Assembly (NCBI GenBank): GCA_963665215.2
Contig: CAXXWW010000006.1
Coordinates: 410,287-474,286, forward strand
Length of the DNA: 64,000 bases
DNA from: G963665215 sp963665215
GTDB taxonomy: Bacteria; Chloroflexota; Dehalococcoidia; Lucifugimonadales; CAUZJF01
Direction of reading: 5' to 3'
Shown here in pieces: positions 1 through 7,397 of this stretch. Each line of letters begins with the position of its first letter. Position 1 is the stretch's first letter. The position numbers were made by a program, and so were the translations under genes. The notes under the pieces are model-generated. The model was given only the letters and a program-made list of their open reading frames with translations. It had not been told where the DNA came from and ran no database searches.

Positions 1-1
1 C

Positions 2-1084
2 ACCGGGGGGACGGCCTGCACCCTGGGCGGCACGGTCAAGGCGCCATCCACCCTGGGCACCTTCCTGCGCAGCTTCCGGTGGGGCCACGTCCGCCAGCTG
101 GACCGGGTGAGCCGGGAGCTGCTGGCCCGGGCCTGGGCCGCTGGGGCCGGACCCGGCGACGCGCCGTTCACCATCGACCTCGATTCCACCATCTGCGAGA
201 CCTACGGACTGGCCAAGGAGGGCGCCCGCCACCACGGCTATACCGGCAAGCGGGGCTACCACCCGCTGCTGGCCATCGCCGCCGGCACCGGAGACGTGCT
301 GATGTCCCGGCTGCGCGAGGGCCGGGCCAACACCGCCCGCGGCGCCGCCCACTTCCTGCGGGAGACGGTGGGACGGGTGCGCTACGCCGGGGCCAACGGA
401 CGACTCACGCTACGGGCCGACAGCGGGTTCTACACTCATGGCGTGGTATCCGTCTGCCGCAAGATGGATGTCCGCTTCTCCATCACCATCCGCCAGCACA
501 AGAGCCTGCGCAATCTCATCGAGGCGATACCCGAAGATGCCTGGACTCCCATTCCCTACTGGATGGACGGTGCCGCCGATGTGGCCGAGACCACCTGCAC
601 TCCCTTCCAGAGTGAACCTGACGCCGCGCCGGTGCGGCTCATCGTCCGGCGTGTGAAGCCCACGCCCGGTTCCCAGCTGGCCCTCTTCGCCACCTACAGC
701 TATCACGGCTTCATCACCGACCGGGACGGGGAGATGCTCGAACTGGAGGCCGACCATCGCCGCCACGCCGAGATCGAGAATGCCATCCGAGACCTCAAGC
801 ACGGTGTGGGGTTGAACCATCTCCCCTCGGGCCGCTTCGCCGCCAACGCCGCCTGACTGGCGGTACAGGTGATGGCCCACAACATCGCCTGCTGGACAGC
901 GCGCATCGGTCTGGGCGAGCAGGTGGTGACCACCAAGACCCTCCGGCGGCGGTTCTTCTCCCTGGCCGGACGGATCACCCGCTCGGCGCGCCGCCTCACA
1001 CTGCATCTGCCACAGCGCTGGCCTTGGGAAGCCCAGTTCGATCGTGCCCTAGCCCGATTGCGCGCCCTGCCACTCCCTGCCTGA
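2..1084 (+). pseudogene. IS1380-family transposase, 5'-truncated by window edge and split by an internal TGA
   Basis: The reading frame is open from base 2 and matches an IS1380-type DDE transposase: a GGTACTLGGTVKAPSTLGTF-like start region, the IDLDST motif with the first catalytic Asp, LRADSGFY with the second Asp, and HAEIENAIRDLKHGVGLNHL with the Glu. At 854-856 a TGA replaces the Trp codon expected in the ANAAWLAVQVMAHN block. The same frame then continues to a stop at 1082-1084 with the typical basic C-terminus (TRSARRLTLHLP). So the gene is one frame broken by a nonsense change, probably TGG to TGA. The 5' end lies outside the window. Family assignment is confident. Confidence 0.9.
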
Positions 1085-1330
1085 CGGCGGCGGCGGCAAC
1101 CGGCCGCCATCCGGCCAACCGAACGTCCCCGCGAACTCGCGCCAGTCCGGTCTGCGAGTGCCTCTTGCTGCGTCCTCTCCCCGCTATCTCGCCCTGACCA
1201 ACATTCGCAGACGGTCACAAAGTCTCCCCGCGGCAACTGAAGACAGACACCGGCCCCCCTCTACCCCAAATCGTGCCCGGACCATCGCCCTCCCTTGCCC
1301 CTATCGCCCGTTCCGCTGCTGCATAGTCAT

Positions 1331-1495
1331 CCCTTCGGTGGATTTGGGCTTAGGGGCCCTGTGCGGCGACCGAAGACCGTCCGCCGGCCTCCCATCTACC
1401 CCAACCCCAGGCCATCTCCCCTGTAGCTCCCTCACCCACCCCCTTCCGCTGTCCTCACGCCGTCCATCGGTGTCCTTCGGTGGATTCGGGTTTAG
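1331..1495 (+). repeat. Two imperfect 23-bp repeats, probable IS1380 right-end sequence
   Basis: CCTTCGGTGGATTTGGGCTTAG (ending 1353) and CCTTCGGTGGATTCGGGTTTAG (ending 1495) lie 142 bp apart downstream of the IS1380 transposase. The second copy ends exactly where the kinase fragment becomes readable, so it is the likely element end. The 1085-1330 stretch between gene and repeats shows no gene. The matching left end is outside the window, so this cannot be confirmed here. Confidence 0.45.
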
Positions 1496-1941
1496 AAGCG
1501 AGCTCGATTTACGAGTTGGTCTCTGCAGACGTGGACCGCTGGCAGCCGCAATCTCAGGCTCGACGGGTTGAACTGTCGCTGGAGGCATCCGCTGACCTCC
1601 CGGATATGGACATCGACCGGATGCGCATGAGCCAGGCATTGGGAAACGTCCTGAGCAACTCCCTTCTTTGCACCCAGGCCGGCGGGAAGATCCTGCTCAG
1701 GGCTGGGTTGGAAGGCGACGAGGCGTTGGCTATCTCGATAACCGATAACGGGATCGGCATCCACGCCGCAGACCTTTCCCACGTCTTCGACCGCTTCTAC
1801 CGTACTGACCAGTCTCGTAGTCGCGGGATAGGCGGCACAGGTCTGGGATTGGCCATCACTCGAGCTATAGTCGAGGCCCATGGGGGCACAGTCACCGTAA
1901 GAAGCGACGGGCTTGGGCTCACAGGGGCTCACAACGCGACG
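1495..1941 (+). pseudogene. Sensor histidine kinase fragment (ATPase domain), truncated at both ends
   Basis: The frame encodes the last part of a two-component histidine kinase: the N box (ALGNVLSNSL), G1 (DNGIGI), F box (FDRFYR) and G2 (GGTGLGLAI), then IVEAHGGTVTVRSDGLG. The transmembrane and HisKA parts are missing, because the frame enters from the IS1380 end at 1495. The final beta strand of the ATPase domain is missing too: the frame loses homology at about 1935, where the 19-bp inverted repeat begins. It cannot make a working kinase. The two different breakpoints suggest two independent insertions or deletions into one ancestral gene. Confidence 0.85.
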
Positions 1942-1960
1942 TCCCACCGAAAAGTTCGCA
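1942..1960 (+). repeat. Left copy of a 19-bp perfect inverted repeat (12.2 kb apart)
   Basis: TCCCACCGAAAAGTTCGCA here is the exact reverse complement of 14142-14160. Identity stops sharply at both ends. It sits exactly at the 3' break of the kinase fragment. See the finding on the 12.2-kb block. Confidence 0.8.
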
Positions 1961-2465
1961 GTAGAGCCTGTCTCACAAAGCCTCTTGCCCGGTTTCGCGC
2001 TACGCGGGGCAGGCCTATTCTGGTGTCTTACGGCATGACTAGCTTAGGAATACGTCAGAGAATATCGTCATGTCAGCGAAAGCCGACACCCTGAAATCGA
2101 CGACCTTGAGGACATCAGACTTCTGAGACGGGCTCAGTACGGTACACTCTGGCCCACCACCGCTTACGGTAGATACCACCGTCTTCGAGATGTGGCTCGG
2201 TAGCCTGTCAACCCACAAAGGCCTCTCGATTCCCGTAGTGTGATGCCTATGGGGCGTTGGTACGGAAGGAGCACCCTGTTGGCTGATCGGCGAGCTAGTA
2301 GACGGCGAAGTCCCTTGCACGTTCATTGAATGTGGAGTTGCTGACTGAGAGGTATAGGCAGTCCTACGTCTGAGTCAGGGCGCATCGCTCTCTTGTCGGC
2401 AGGCCCACTACGACTCCTGGCCCCTCATGCCGAACAGTCTAATTCATCGCGGCACCTTGAGGAAT
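1961..2465. other. 505 bp without a recognisable gene
   Basis: Only short reading frames with no recognisable motif occur on either strand, and no convincing ribosome-binding site, tRNA or terminator was seen. It is probably the non-coding flank of the IR-bounded block. Confidence 0.5.
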
Positions 2466-2837
2466 CTAAGTTGGCGCCACTCGAAATCGTTTCTTTCTAG
2501 TCAGAGAGGTGTCACATTGCTTGAGTGTCTCTGGACACCAGGAGAATGACTGAGCGGGAACCGACAGTAAGTTGTAAGCATTCTCATTCCCATCGGCCCC
2601 TGGAGATGTAGGACGGGGAATGAGCACCATTTCTGTATCACGAATGCCCAGTACAATGTGATCTTCGTCCTCCGTCTGAGTACGCACCCACCTAATCGAA
2701 GCGCGCCAATTATCATTTTCGTCTCGCCACGACCGCGTGACCATCAGTTCCCCTGTCTCGTGGAAGCGGAGCACTATAACTGATGACCCAGGTAGCAGGT
2801 CAGCCCGTTCTGGACTCTGGGGTAGGCTCATGATCAT
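2466..2837 (-). CDS. Hypothetical protein, last gene of a minus-strand operon
   Basis: The product is about 123 residues starting MIMSLPQSPERADLLPG. It is mixed alpha/beta in character (VIVLRFHETGELMVTRSW, DHIVLGIRDTEMVLIP) with no signal peptide, membrane segment or known motif. A longer frame begins upstream, but that extension lies in the IS3 end, so the ATG at 2837 is preferred. The gene lies directly downstream of the HepT-like gene once the IS3 element is removed, so it was probably the last member of the same operon. Function unknown. Confidence 0.5.
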   Translation of the reverse strand: MIMSLPQSPERADLLPGSSVIVLRFHETGELMVTRSWRDENDNWRASIRWVRTQTEDEDHIVLGIRDTEMVLIPRPTSPGADGNENAYNLLSVPAQSFSWCPETLKQCDTSLTRKKRFRVAPT

Positions 2838-2935
2838 TGATCTAGAGAAGTGGCTCCGGAAATCTGAACAGGGGGATAAGTGGAATCGCTGCCTGATTGA
2901 GGGCATGATAGTGCTCTCGGAGACAGGAGCGAGAG

Positions 2936-3241
2936 ATGAGCAGACGACCCCGCCGTAACCACTCGGCAGAGTTCAAGTCGAAGGTGGCTCTCGCCGCAGT
3001 GCGCGGCGACCGGACACTTTCGGAGCTGGCAAGCCAGTTCGATGTGCACCCGAACCAGATCACGCAATGGAAGACCCAGTTGCTGGATCGGGCGGCGCAG
3101 TTATTTGGGGCCGGGACAGGGCAGGCTGAAAAGCCGGTAGATATGAAGGTCCTTCACGCTAAGATCGGTGAGCTTGCGTTGGAGAACGATTTTTTAGAGG
3201 CCGCGCTCACGAAGGCGGGATTGCCGGGCGCAAGGCGATGA
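2936..3241 (+). CDS. IS3-family transposase OrfA (helix-turn-helix subunit)
   Basis: A 101-residue protein with the IS3 OrfA layout: a basic start (MSRRPRRNHSAEFKSKVALA), a helix-turn-helix (RTLSELASQFDVHPNQITQWK) that binds the element ends, and a leucine-zipper-like C-terminus (HAKIGELALENDFLEAALTKAG). An AGGAG ribosome-binding site lies upstream of the ATG. Its stop overlaps the start of orfB as ATGA at 3238-3241, so OrfB could be made by re-initiation as well as by the frameshift usual in this family. Confidence 0.9.
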   Translation: MSRRPRRNHSAEFKSKVALAAVRGDRTLSELASQFDVHPNQITQWKTQLLDRAAQLFGAGTGQAEKPVDMKVLHAKIGELALENDFLEAALTKAGLPGARR

Positions 3242-4065
3242 TCGACCGCGATCACAAGCTGCCTCTCGCCCGCCAGGCAAAGGCAGTGGGCATCAGCCGC
3301 GGGAGCATCTACTACCGGCCACGGCCGGTGGGCGAAGCCGGTCTCGGGCTGATGCGCCGCATCGATGAGCTGCACCTTGAGTATCCGTTTGCAGGCAGTA
3401 GGATGATGCGAGGCCTGCTCCGCCAGGAGGGACTCTCCTCCGGGCGTAGACACATCGCCACACTGATGCGGCGGATGGGCATCGAGGCGCTGTACCGCAA
3501 GCCCAACACCAGCCGGCGACGCCCCGGCCATACGGTGTATCCGTACCTGCTGCGCGGGCTTGAGGTGAGCAGGCCCAACCAGGTGTGGGCAATGGATATC
3601 ACGTACATTCCGATGGCCAGGGGGTTCGTGTACCTAGCCGCAGTGATGGACTGGCATAGCCGCAAGGTGCTGGCCTGGCGGGTATCGGTCACAATGGACA
3701 CAGACTTCTGCGTGGAGGCGCTCGAAGAATCCCTGGGACGCCACGGCGCGCCGGAGATATTCAACACAGATCAGGGAAGCCAGTTCACAAGTGACGCCTT
3801 CACCGGCCTGCTGAAAGCCAATGGGATCCAGATCAGCATGGACGGGAAGGGAAGCTGGAAGGATAATGTGTTCGTCGAACGGCTGTGGAAGAGCGTCAAG
3901 TACGAGGAGGTGTACCTGAGAGCCTACGAATCGGTCCCGGAAGCCAGAACTGGACTCGGGCGGTACTTCGAGTTTTACAATGCCGGACGGCCCCATTCGA
4001 GCCTTGGGGGAATGACGCCGGACCAGTTCTTTGACAGAGCGCCTGCCGAGTCCGCGGCGGCCTAA
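3238..4065 (+). CDS. IS3-family transposase OrfB (DDE integrase)
   Basis: The 275-residue catalytic subunit. After an HTH_21-like region (IDELHLEYPFAGSRMMRGLL) comes the rve integrase core with all three catalytic residues visible: WAMDITYIPM (Asp), FNTDQGSQFTS (Asp) and DNVFVERLWKSVKYEEVYL (Glu). The C-terminus has YFEFYNAGRPHSSLGGMTP, typical of IS3 OrfB. It is full length with no disruption, so the element may still be active. Confidence 0.93.
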   Translation: MIDRDHKLPLARQAKAVGISRGSIYYRPRPVGEAGLGLMRRIDELHLEYPFAGSRMMRGLLRQEGLSSGRRHIATLMRRMGIEALYRKPNTSRRRPGHTVYPYLLRGLEVSRPNQVWAMDITYIPMARGFVYLAAVMDWHSRKVLAWRVSVTMDTDFCVEALEESLGRHGAPEIFNTDQGSQFTSDAFTGLLKANGIQISMDGKGSWKDNVFVERLWKSVKYEEVYLRAYESVPEARTGLGRYFEFYNAGRPHSSLGGMTPDQFFDRAPAESAAA

Positions 4066-4108
4066 CGCACGGCAGCGCGATTCCACTTATCAAACCGGGC
4101 AGCGCTGT

Positions 4109-4546
4109 TCAGACAAACGAGACCACCTCTCTAGAACCGAAGTCAAATGATTGGGTCATCATCCCCACACTGGTTATGGCCTCAAGCAGGTCAGCTACTT
4201 CGCGAAGCTGTAATCTAGTCTTGACGAGGTCGAAAAGCACTTTGGGAATGATACGGCGAAAGTCGTGAGCCAGCATGTTGCGGAAATTCTCCAACCCACT
4301 CCAGCCTTCCCACTTACCATGAGGAACTTCGAACAAGGCTGGAATAATGTGGGAGTTGGCACGCTCTAACTGGTGAACCAGCTCTCCAACCTCCTCAACC
4401 TCCTTCGCGAGAGCTTTGAACTCGTCGGTGGACATGTCGTCTGCCGACTGGATGCGTCCTACGCGATACAGCACATCATTCGCCCCGTTGCGAATGTGCT
4501 CCATGATCTCCTCGACTTGAGCCACGCGGTTGGTTGTCATAGCCAT
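4109..4546 (-). CDS. HepT-like (DUF86-type) small helical protein
   Basis: A 145-residue, mostly helical protein. Residues 89-96 read RNMLAHDF, matching the R-x4-H-x-(Y/F) motif of HepT-type HEPN RNases, with Phe instead of the usual Tyr. HepT toxins normally pair with a MNT nucleotidyltransferase, and none is visible here; the upstream neighbour is a metallopeptidase gene. The TGA stop at 4109-4111 belongs to the IS3 end. With the element removed the frame would gain only a few residues before another stop, so truncation is minor. HEPN membership is inferred from one motif and size; another role is possible. Confidence 0.5.
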   Translation of the reverse strand: MAMTTNRVAQVEEIMEHIRNGANDVLYRVGRIQSADDMSTDEFKALAKEVEEVGELVHQLERANSHIIPALFEVPHGKWEGWSGLENFRNMLAHDFRRIIPKVLFDLVKTRLQLREVADLLEAITSVGMMTQSFDFGSREVVSFV

Positions 4547-4604
4547 AGTCCGTCACCTCTAGCAGTCTAGCAGGTGCACCTTACGACTTGCATCAATTGC
4601 CAAC

Positions 4605-5348
4605 TCAATATCCAAGTGCGTCTGACACGATTGCGACGAAGTTCTTGTCATCAGCATCTACTGATGAGTGCCAGTCTGGTAGGTATTCTGACAATGCTCC
4701 AGTGGACGTTGGGAACTTCGTGATGGCATTCCATCCTTCCGGGTGTTCCTCAAATATGGGAAAGAGAATATATGCAGTCAATGACTGATTCACTCGCTGA
4801 TGGTCATCAGCCACATCGGAGCTCCGAAGCTCCTGTTCGCGAGATTTCAGCCATCTTGGGAGGTCCATTCCGATGGGCAGTGTTGTTTCCTGTCGTCCAA
4901 GTCTCTCGTTAGCATAAATGTGAAACTGCTTCGCGTAGTCATGACGGCCCGGAATGGTGGGGTTAGTGCACCATTGGCGAGCCATGCGTTGAAGAACAAA
5001 GATGGAAGCTATCTCACCGACTGCTTCATGCAGCCATGCATTTGGATTCCCCAGCAATTTTTCATAGTAGTTGGTTAGTACATGACAGAATTCATGGGCG
5101 AACTGAAATACAAGTTGGCACCAGTATTGGGCATGGGCACTAAGGAGAACCCTAATGGGGTCATCACGACAGTTGCGGTTGAGGGTTATGGGGGCCTTGG
5201 GTTCGTTTGGTGCTATTCGTACTTCGATTGTCCCATTGAAAGGGGTTCTGAGATACTTGTTTAAGTGACTAGCAGTGTCTTTGAGCAACGCTTCGATTGA
5301 AGGGATGTAATTGTCATCTGCGCTGCTCGGTCGAACAGAAATATTCAT
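4605..5348 (-). CDS. Putative cytoplasmic zinc metallopeptidase (HExxH)
   Basis: A 247-residue protein with no signal peptide. Residues 83-91 (FAHEFCHVL) contain the zinc-binding HExxH motif, and about 20 residues on, WLHEAVGEIAS offers the third zinc ligand in gluzincin style (Glu plus Ala). The rest is not recognisable to me. The start overlaps the stop of the preceding small gene as TAATG (5346-5350), so the two are translationally coupled, and a HepT-like gene follows 58 bp downstream. The context suggests a small mobile-element cargo operon, possibly toxin/antitoxin or defence related. The substrate is unknown. Confidence 0.6.
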   Translation of the reverse strand: MNISVRPSSADDNYIPSIEALLKDTASHLNKYLRTPFNGTIEVRIAPNEPKAPITLNRNCRDDPIRVLLSAHAQYWCQLVFQFAHEFCHVLTNYYEKLLGNPNAWLHEAVGEIASIFVLQRMARQWCTNPTIPGRHDYAKQFHIYANERLGRQETTLPIGMDLPRWLKSREQELRSSDVADDHQRVNQSLTAYILFPIFEEHPEGWNAITKFPTSTGALSEYLPDWHSSVDADDKNFVAIVSDALGY

Positions 5349-5539
5349 TAGACACCGCTCTTCGACACGGAGAAGTGGACGACCCGGCCTACGCCCGCCC
5401 TCTCAGCCGCCTGGAGTAGCATCCTGGCGGCGACTGAGAGTCCTAACCGTTCACGCCCTGGTCCAGCAGGCGTCGCGCGACGTATCCGCCCCTCAAGTTG
5501 AATGCTCTTGGTGCCAACGGCCAAGTTAGGCTGCCTCAT
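5348..5539 (-). CDS. Small hypothetical protein, first gene of the minus-strand operon
   Basis: A 63-residue basic protein (MRQPNLAVGTKSIQLEGRIR start, RVVHFSVSKSGV end) with no known motif. GGAG lies about nine bases before the ATG. Its TAA overlaps the next ATG as TAATG, which is the main reason to call it. The IS256 left end begins just upstream at about 5570, so the promoter or the true start of a longer gene may have been displaced. Confidence 0.5.
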   Translation of the reverse strand: MRQPNLAVGTKSIQLEGRIRRATPAGPGRERLGLSVAARMLLQAAERAGVGRVVHFSVSKSGV

Positions 5540-5569
5540 CTCGATGAACTCCTACAACAGGCGTCAGGA

Positions 5570-6933
5570 GGTATCTTCAAAAAGTGTGTAAACAGTCAGG
5601 CGGTGTACCCTCTCTCTGAACAACACGGGCTCGAGGCCCAAGAGAGGAGATAGACCGCCCATGAGGAAGGAAAGCACTGAGAGTAGGTCGGAGTCAAGGC
5701 CGGAGTGGGAGCAGTTGGAGGATTGGGTGCGAAGCCAGGTCCAGAGGCTGATCCAGGAGTTGCTGGAGGAGGAGGTGACGGCGTTTCTGGGAAGGGCGAA
5801 GTCGGCGCTCAGATCCGACTCGGACTCAGATACCGGCTATCGGAACGGATACGGCAGAGCCCGGAGGCTTACGCTGAGTTCGGGAACGATACAGCTGAGG
5901 CGGCCGCGAGTCCGCGATACCGAGGAGCAGTTCGAGAGCCGGCTGCTGCCGCTGTTCGTCAACAGGACCAGGAAGGTTGCTGAGTTGATCCCCGAGCTGT
6001 ACCTGCACGGTCTATCCGAAGGCGACTTCGATCTGGCTTTGCGGGGGCTGCTGGGAGAGGACGCACCGGTATCGGCGAGCACGGTGGCCCGGTTGAAGGA
6101 TAAGTGGAACGATGAGCTTGCCCAATGGCGCAGCCGGCCCCTCGATGACCTGGAAGTGGTCTACATGTGGGTGGATGGAGTCTACGTCAAGGCTGGTCTT
6201 GAGAAGGAGAAGGCGGCGGTACTGGTGGTGATGGCGGCCCTGAGCGACGGGAGCAAGGTGGTGGTGAGCGCTGTTCCCGGATACAGGGAGTCCACAGAGA
6301 ACTGGTCCGAGGTACTCAGGGACATCAAGCGCCGGGGCTTGAGCTGCCCGAGGCTGGTGGTTGGAGACGGACACCTGGGCATCTGGGGAGCTCTGCGCAA
6401 CGTCTATCCGCAGGCGGCAGAGCAACGCTGCTGGAACCACAAGATCGTAAACGTGCTCGCCAAGCTTCCAAAGCGACAACAGGACCAGGCCAAGCTCATG
6501 CTGCGTACTATCCCCTACGCGCCGACTCGGACAGAGGCTGAGCGGCTCAGGACGGTGTTCACCAGGTGGTGCGGCGACCATTCCTACGAGGCGGCCTCAG
6601 AGGCCTTGGAGCGGGACTGGGACCGCATGGTCACCTTCTATGACTTCCCAAAGGAGCACTGGGGGCACCTTCGCACGACGAACCCGGTAGAATCACCCTT
6701 CGCGGCCCTCAGGCTTCGGACCGATGCCGCCAAGCGCTACAAGAGGGTCGATCGGGCGATAGCGGTGATCTGGAAAATGTTGATGGTCGCCGAACAGCGC
6801 TTCAGGCGTCTGAAGGCCCCTGAGTTGATCGAAGACGTCTATCTCGGTGCACAGTATGCGGATGGAATCGCCATTGAATCAACGGCTGAGAAGGTCGCCG
6901 CCTGATGTCGTTTACACACCTATTGACGTAACC
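5570..6933 (+). mobile_element. IS256-family insertion sequence, copy 1
   Basis: The ends read GGTATCTTCAAAAAGTGTGT (left) and, reverse-complemented, GGTTACGTCAATAGGTGTGT (right), both followed by AAAC: an imperfect inverted repeat of about 25 bp. One intact transposase lies inside. No clear 8-bp target duplication was seen. This copy is a different subtype from the three copies at 38.8, 45.6 and 60.4 kb. Confidence 0.85.
5661..6905 (+). CDS. IS256-family (Mutator-type) transposase
   Basis: A 414-residue full-length transposase. The N-terminus (QRLIQELLEEEVTAFLGR, then YRNGYGRARRLTLSSGTIQL) and the middle (VYMWVDGVYVKAG with Asp, LVVGDGHLGIWGALR with Asp) fit the family. NPVESPFAALRLRTDAAKRY carries the region with the catalytic Glu. 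The ATG follows GAGGAGATAGACCGCCC. No disruption was seen, so it is potentially active. Confidence 0.93.
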   Translation: MRKESTESRSESRPEWEQLEDWVRSQVQRLIQELLEEEVTAFLGRAKSALRSDSDSDTGYRNGYGRARRLTLSSGTIQLRRPRVRDTEEQFESRLLPLFVNRTRKVAELIPELYLHGLSEGDFDLALRGLLGEDAPVSASTVARLKDKWNDELAQWRSRPLDDLEVVYMWVDGVYVKAGLEKEKAAVLVVMAALSDGSKVVVSAVPGYRESTENWSEVLRDIKRRGLSCPRLVVGDGHLGIWGALRNVYPQAAEQRCWNHKIVNVLAKLPKRQQDQAKLMLRTIPYAPTRTEAERLRTVFTRWCGDHSYEAASEALERDWDRMVTFYDFPKEHWGHLRTTNPVESPFAALRLRTDAAKRYKRVDRAIAVIWKMLMVAEQRFRRLKAPELIEDVYLGAQYADGIAIESTAEKVAA

Positions 6934-6937
6934 TCTC

Positions 6938-7081
6938 GTGTTCGGCGCCGGCCTCGTGTTTGTGCTGGCGTCGAGGACAATGGCCAAGTATCGAGCTATC
7001 ACAGGCATTGCGCTCGCGGTAGCGCTCATCTACGTTTGGGTCGAGCTTGCCGTCGGGATCTTCACGACCTGGGGAAATTGA
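6938..7081 (+). CDS. Small membrane protein (single or double transmembrane helix)
   Basis: The ATG at 6980 gives 33 residues: MAKYRAITGIALAVAL, then IYVWVELAVGIFTTWGN. That is a clear hydrophobic helix with a charged start. The frame is also open from a GTG at 6938 (VFGAGLVFVLASRT), which would add a second helix. The frame enters from the IS256 end at 6933, so the original gene may be longer and truncated. It resembles small phage or plasmid membrane proteins such as holin-like or entry-exclusion proteins, but nothing decides the role. Confidence 0.45.
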   Translation: MFGAGLVFVLASRTMAKYRAITGIALAVALIYVWVELAVGIFTTWGN

Positions 7082-7397
7082 TTTTTTTGTCTCCAGGAGC
7101 CGCGTTGTCACAGGTTCACGCTCAGACCGCACCTTGGACGCGACAAACCAGAGCCAGGCAAAACGAAACGTCGGGCCCGAGGATCAGCTCTGGAACAGTT
7201 GACCCAGGCCTTGAAGGTGCAGCCCCAGCAGTTTGCTCAGTCGTGTTCGTGGCGGAGACGGAGGAGGCTCCATATCCCTCAACTCCAAACGTCTCCTGTT
7301 ATCATCCCCCATCGTGTACCCCGCTCCTGGGCTGCTTACACAGTAGCTTGGGCTGCTTAGCCGCTTAACACTTCGGGCGTCGCCTTCCTTAAGGAAG
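7082..7397. other. Intergenic leader of the primase operon with a 16-bp palindrome
   Basis: No convincing gene was found. CCTTCCTTAAGGAAGG at 7383-7398 is a perfect palindrome directly abutting the primase start, so it could be an operator or hide the ribosome-binding site in a hairpin. An open stretch at about 7130-7300 (LEQLTQALKVQPQQFAQ in one frame) looks weakly protein-like but has no start. Confidence 0.4.

Larger units (their letters stand above)
2865..4113 (+). mobile_element. IS3-family insertion sequence
   Basis: Both ends read inward as TGAACAG. The left is followed by GGGGATAAGTGGAATCGC and the right (reverse complement) by CGCTGCCCGGTTTGATAAGTGGAATCGCGCTGCC, so the inverted repeats match around a short insertion. 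The element contains orfA and orfB. Boundaries are good to within 1-2 bp. No clear target duplication was found. It splits a minus-strand operon, and its right end supplies the stop codon of the HepT-like gene at 4109-4111. Confidence 0.85.

Noticed and set aside
410..1006. Long minus-strand frame opposite the IS1380 transposase
   Set aside because: It is the complementary shadow of a GC-rich coding strand with no motif or ribosome-binding site. Similar shadows occur opposite most real genes and were left out.
7130..7350. Open plus-strand stretch (TKRRARGSALEQLTQALKVQ) as an XRE-like regulator
   Set aside because: No start codon and no recognisable helix-turn-helix; kept only as a note.
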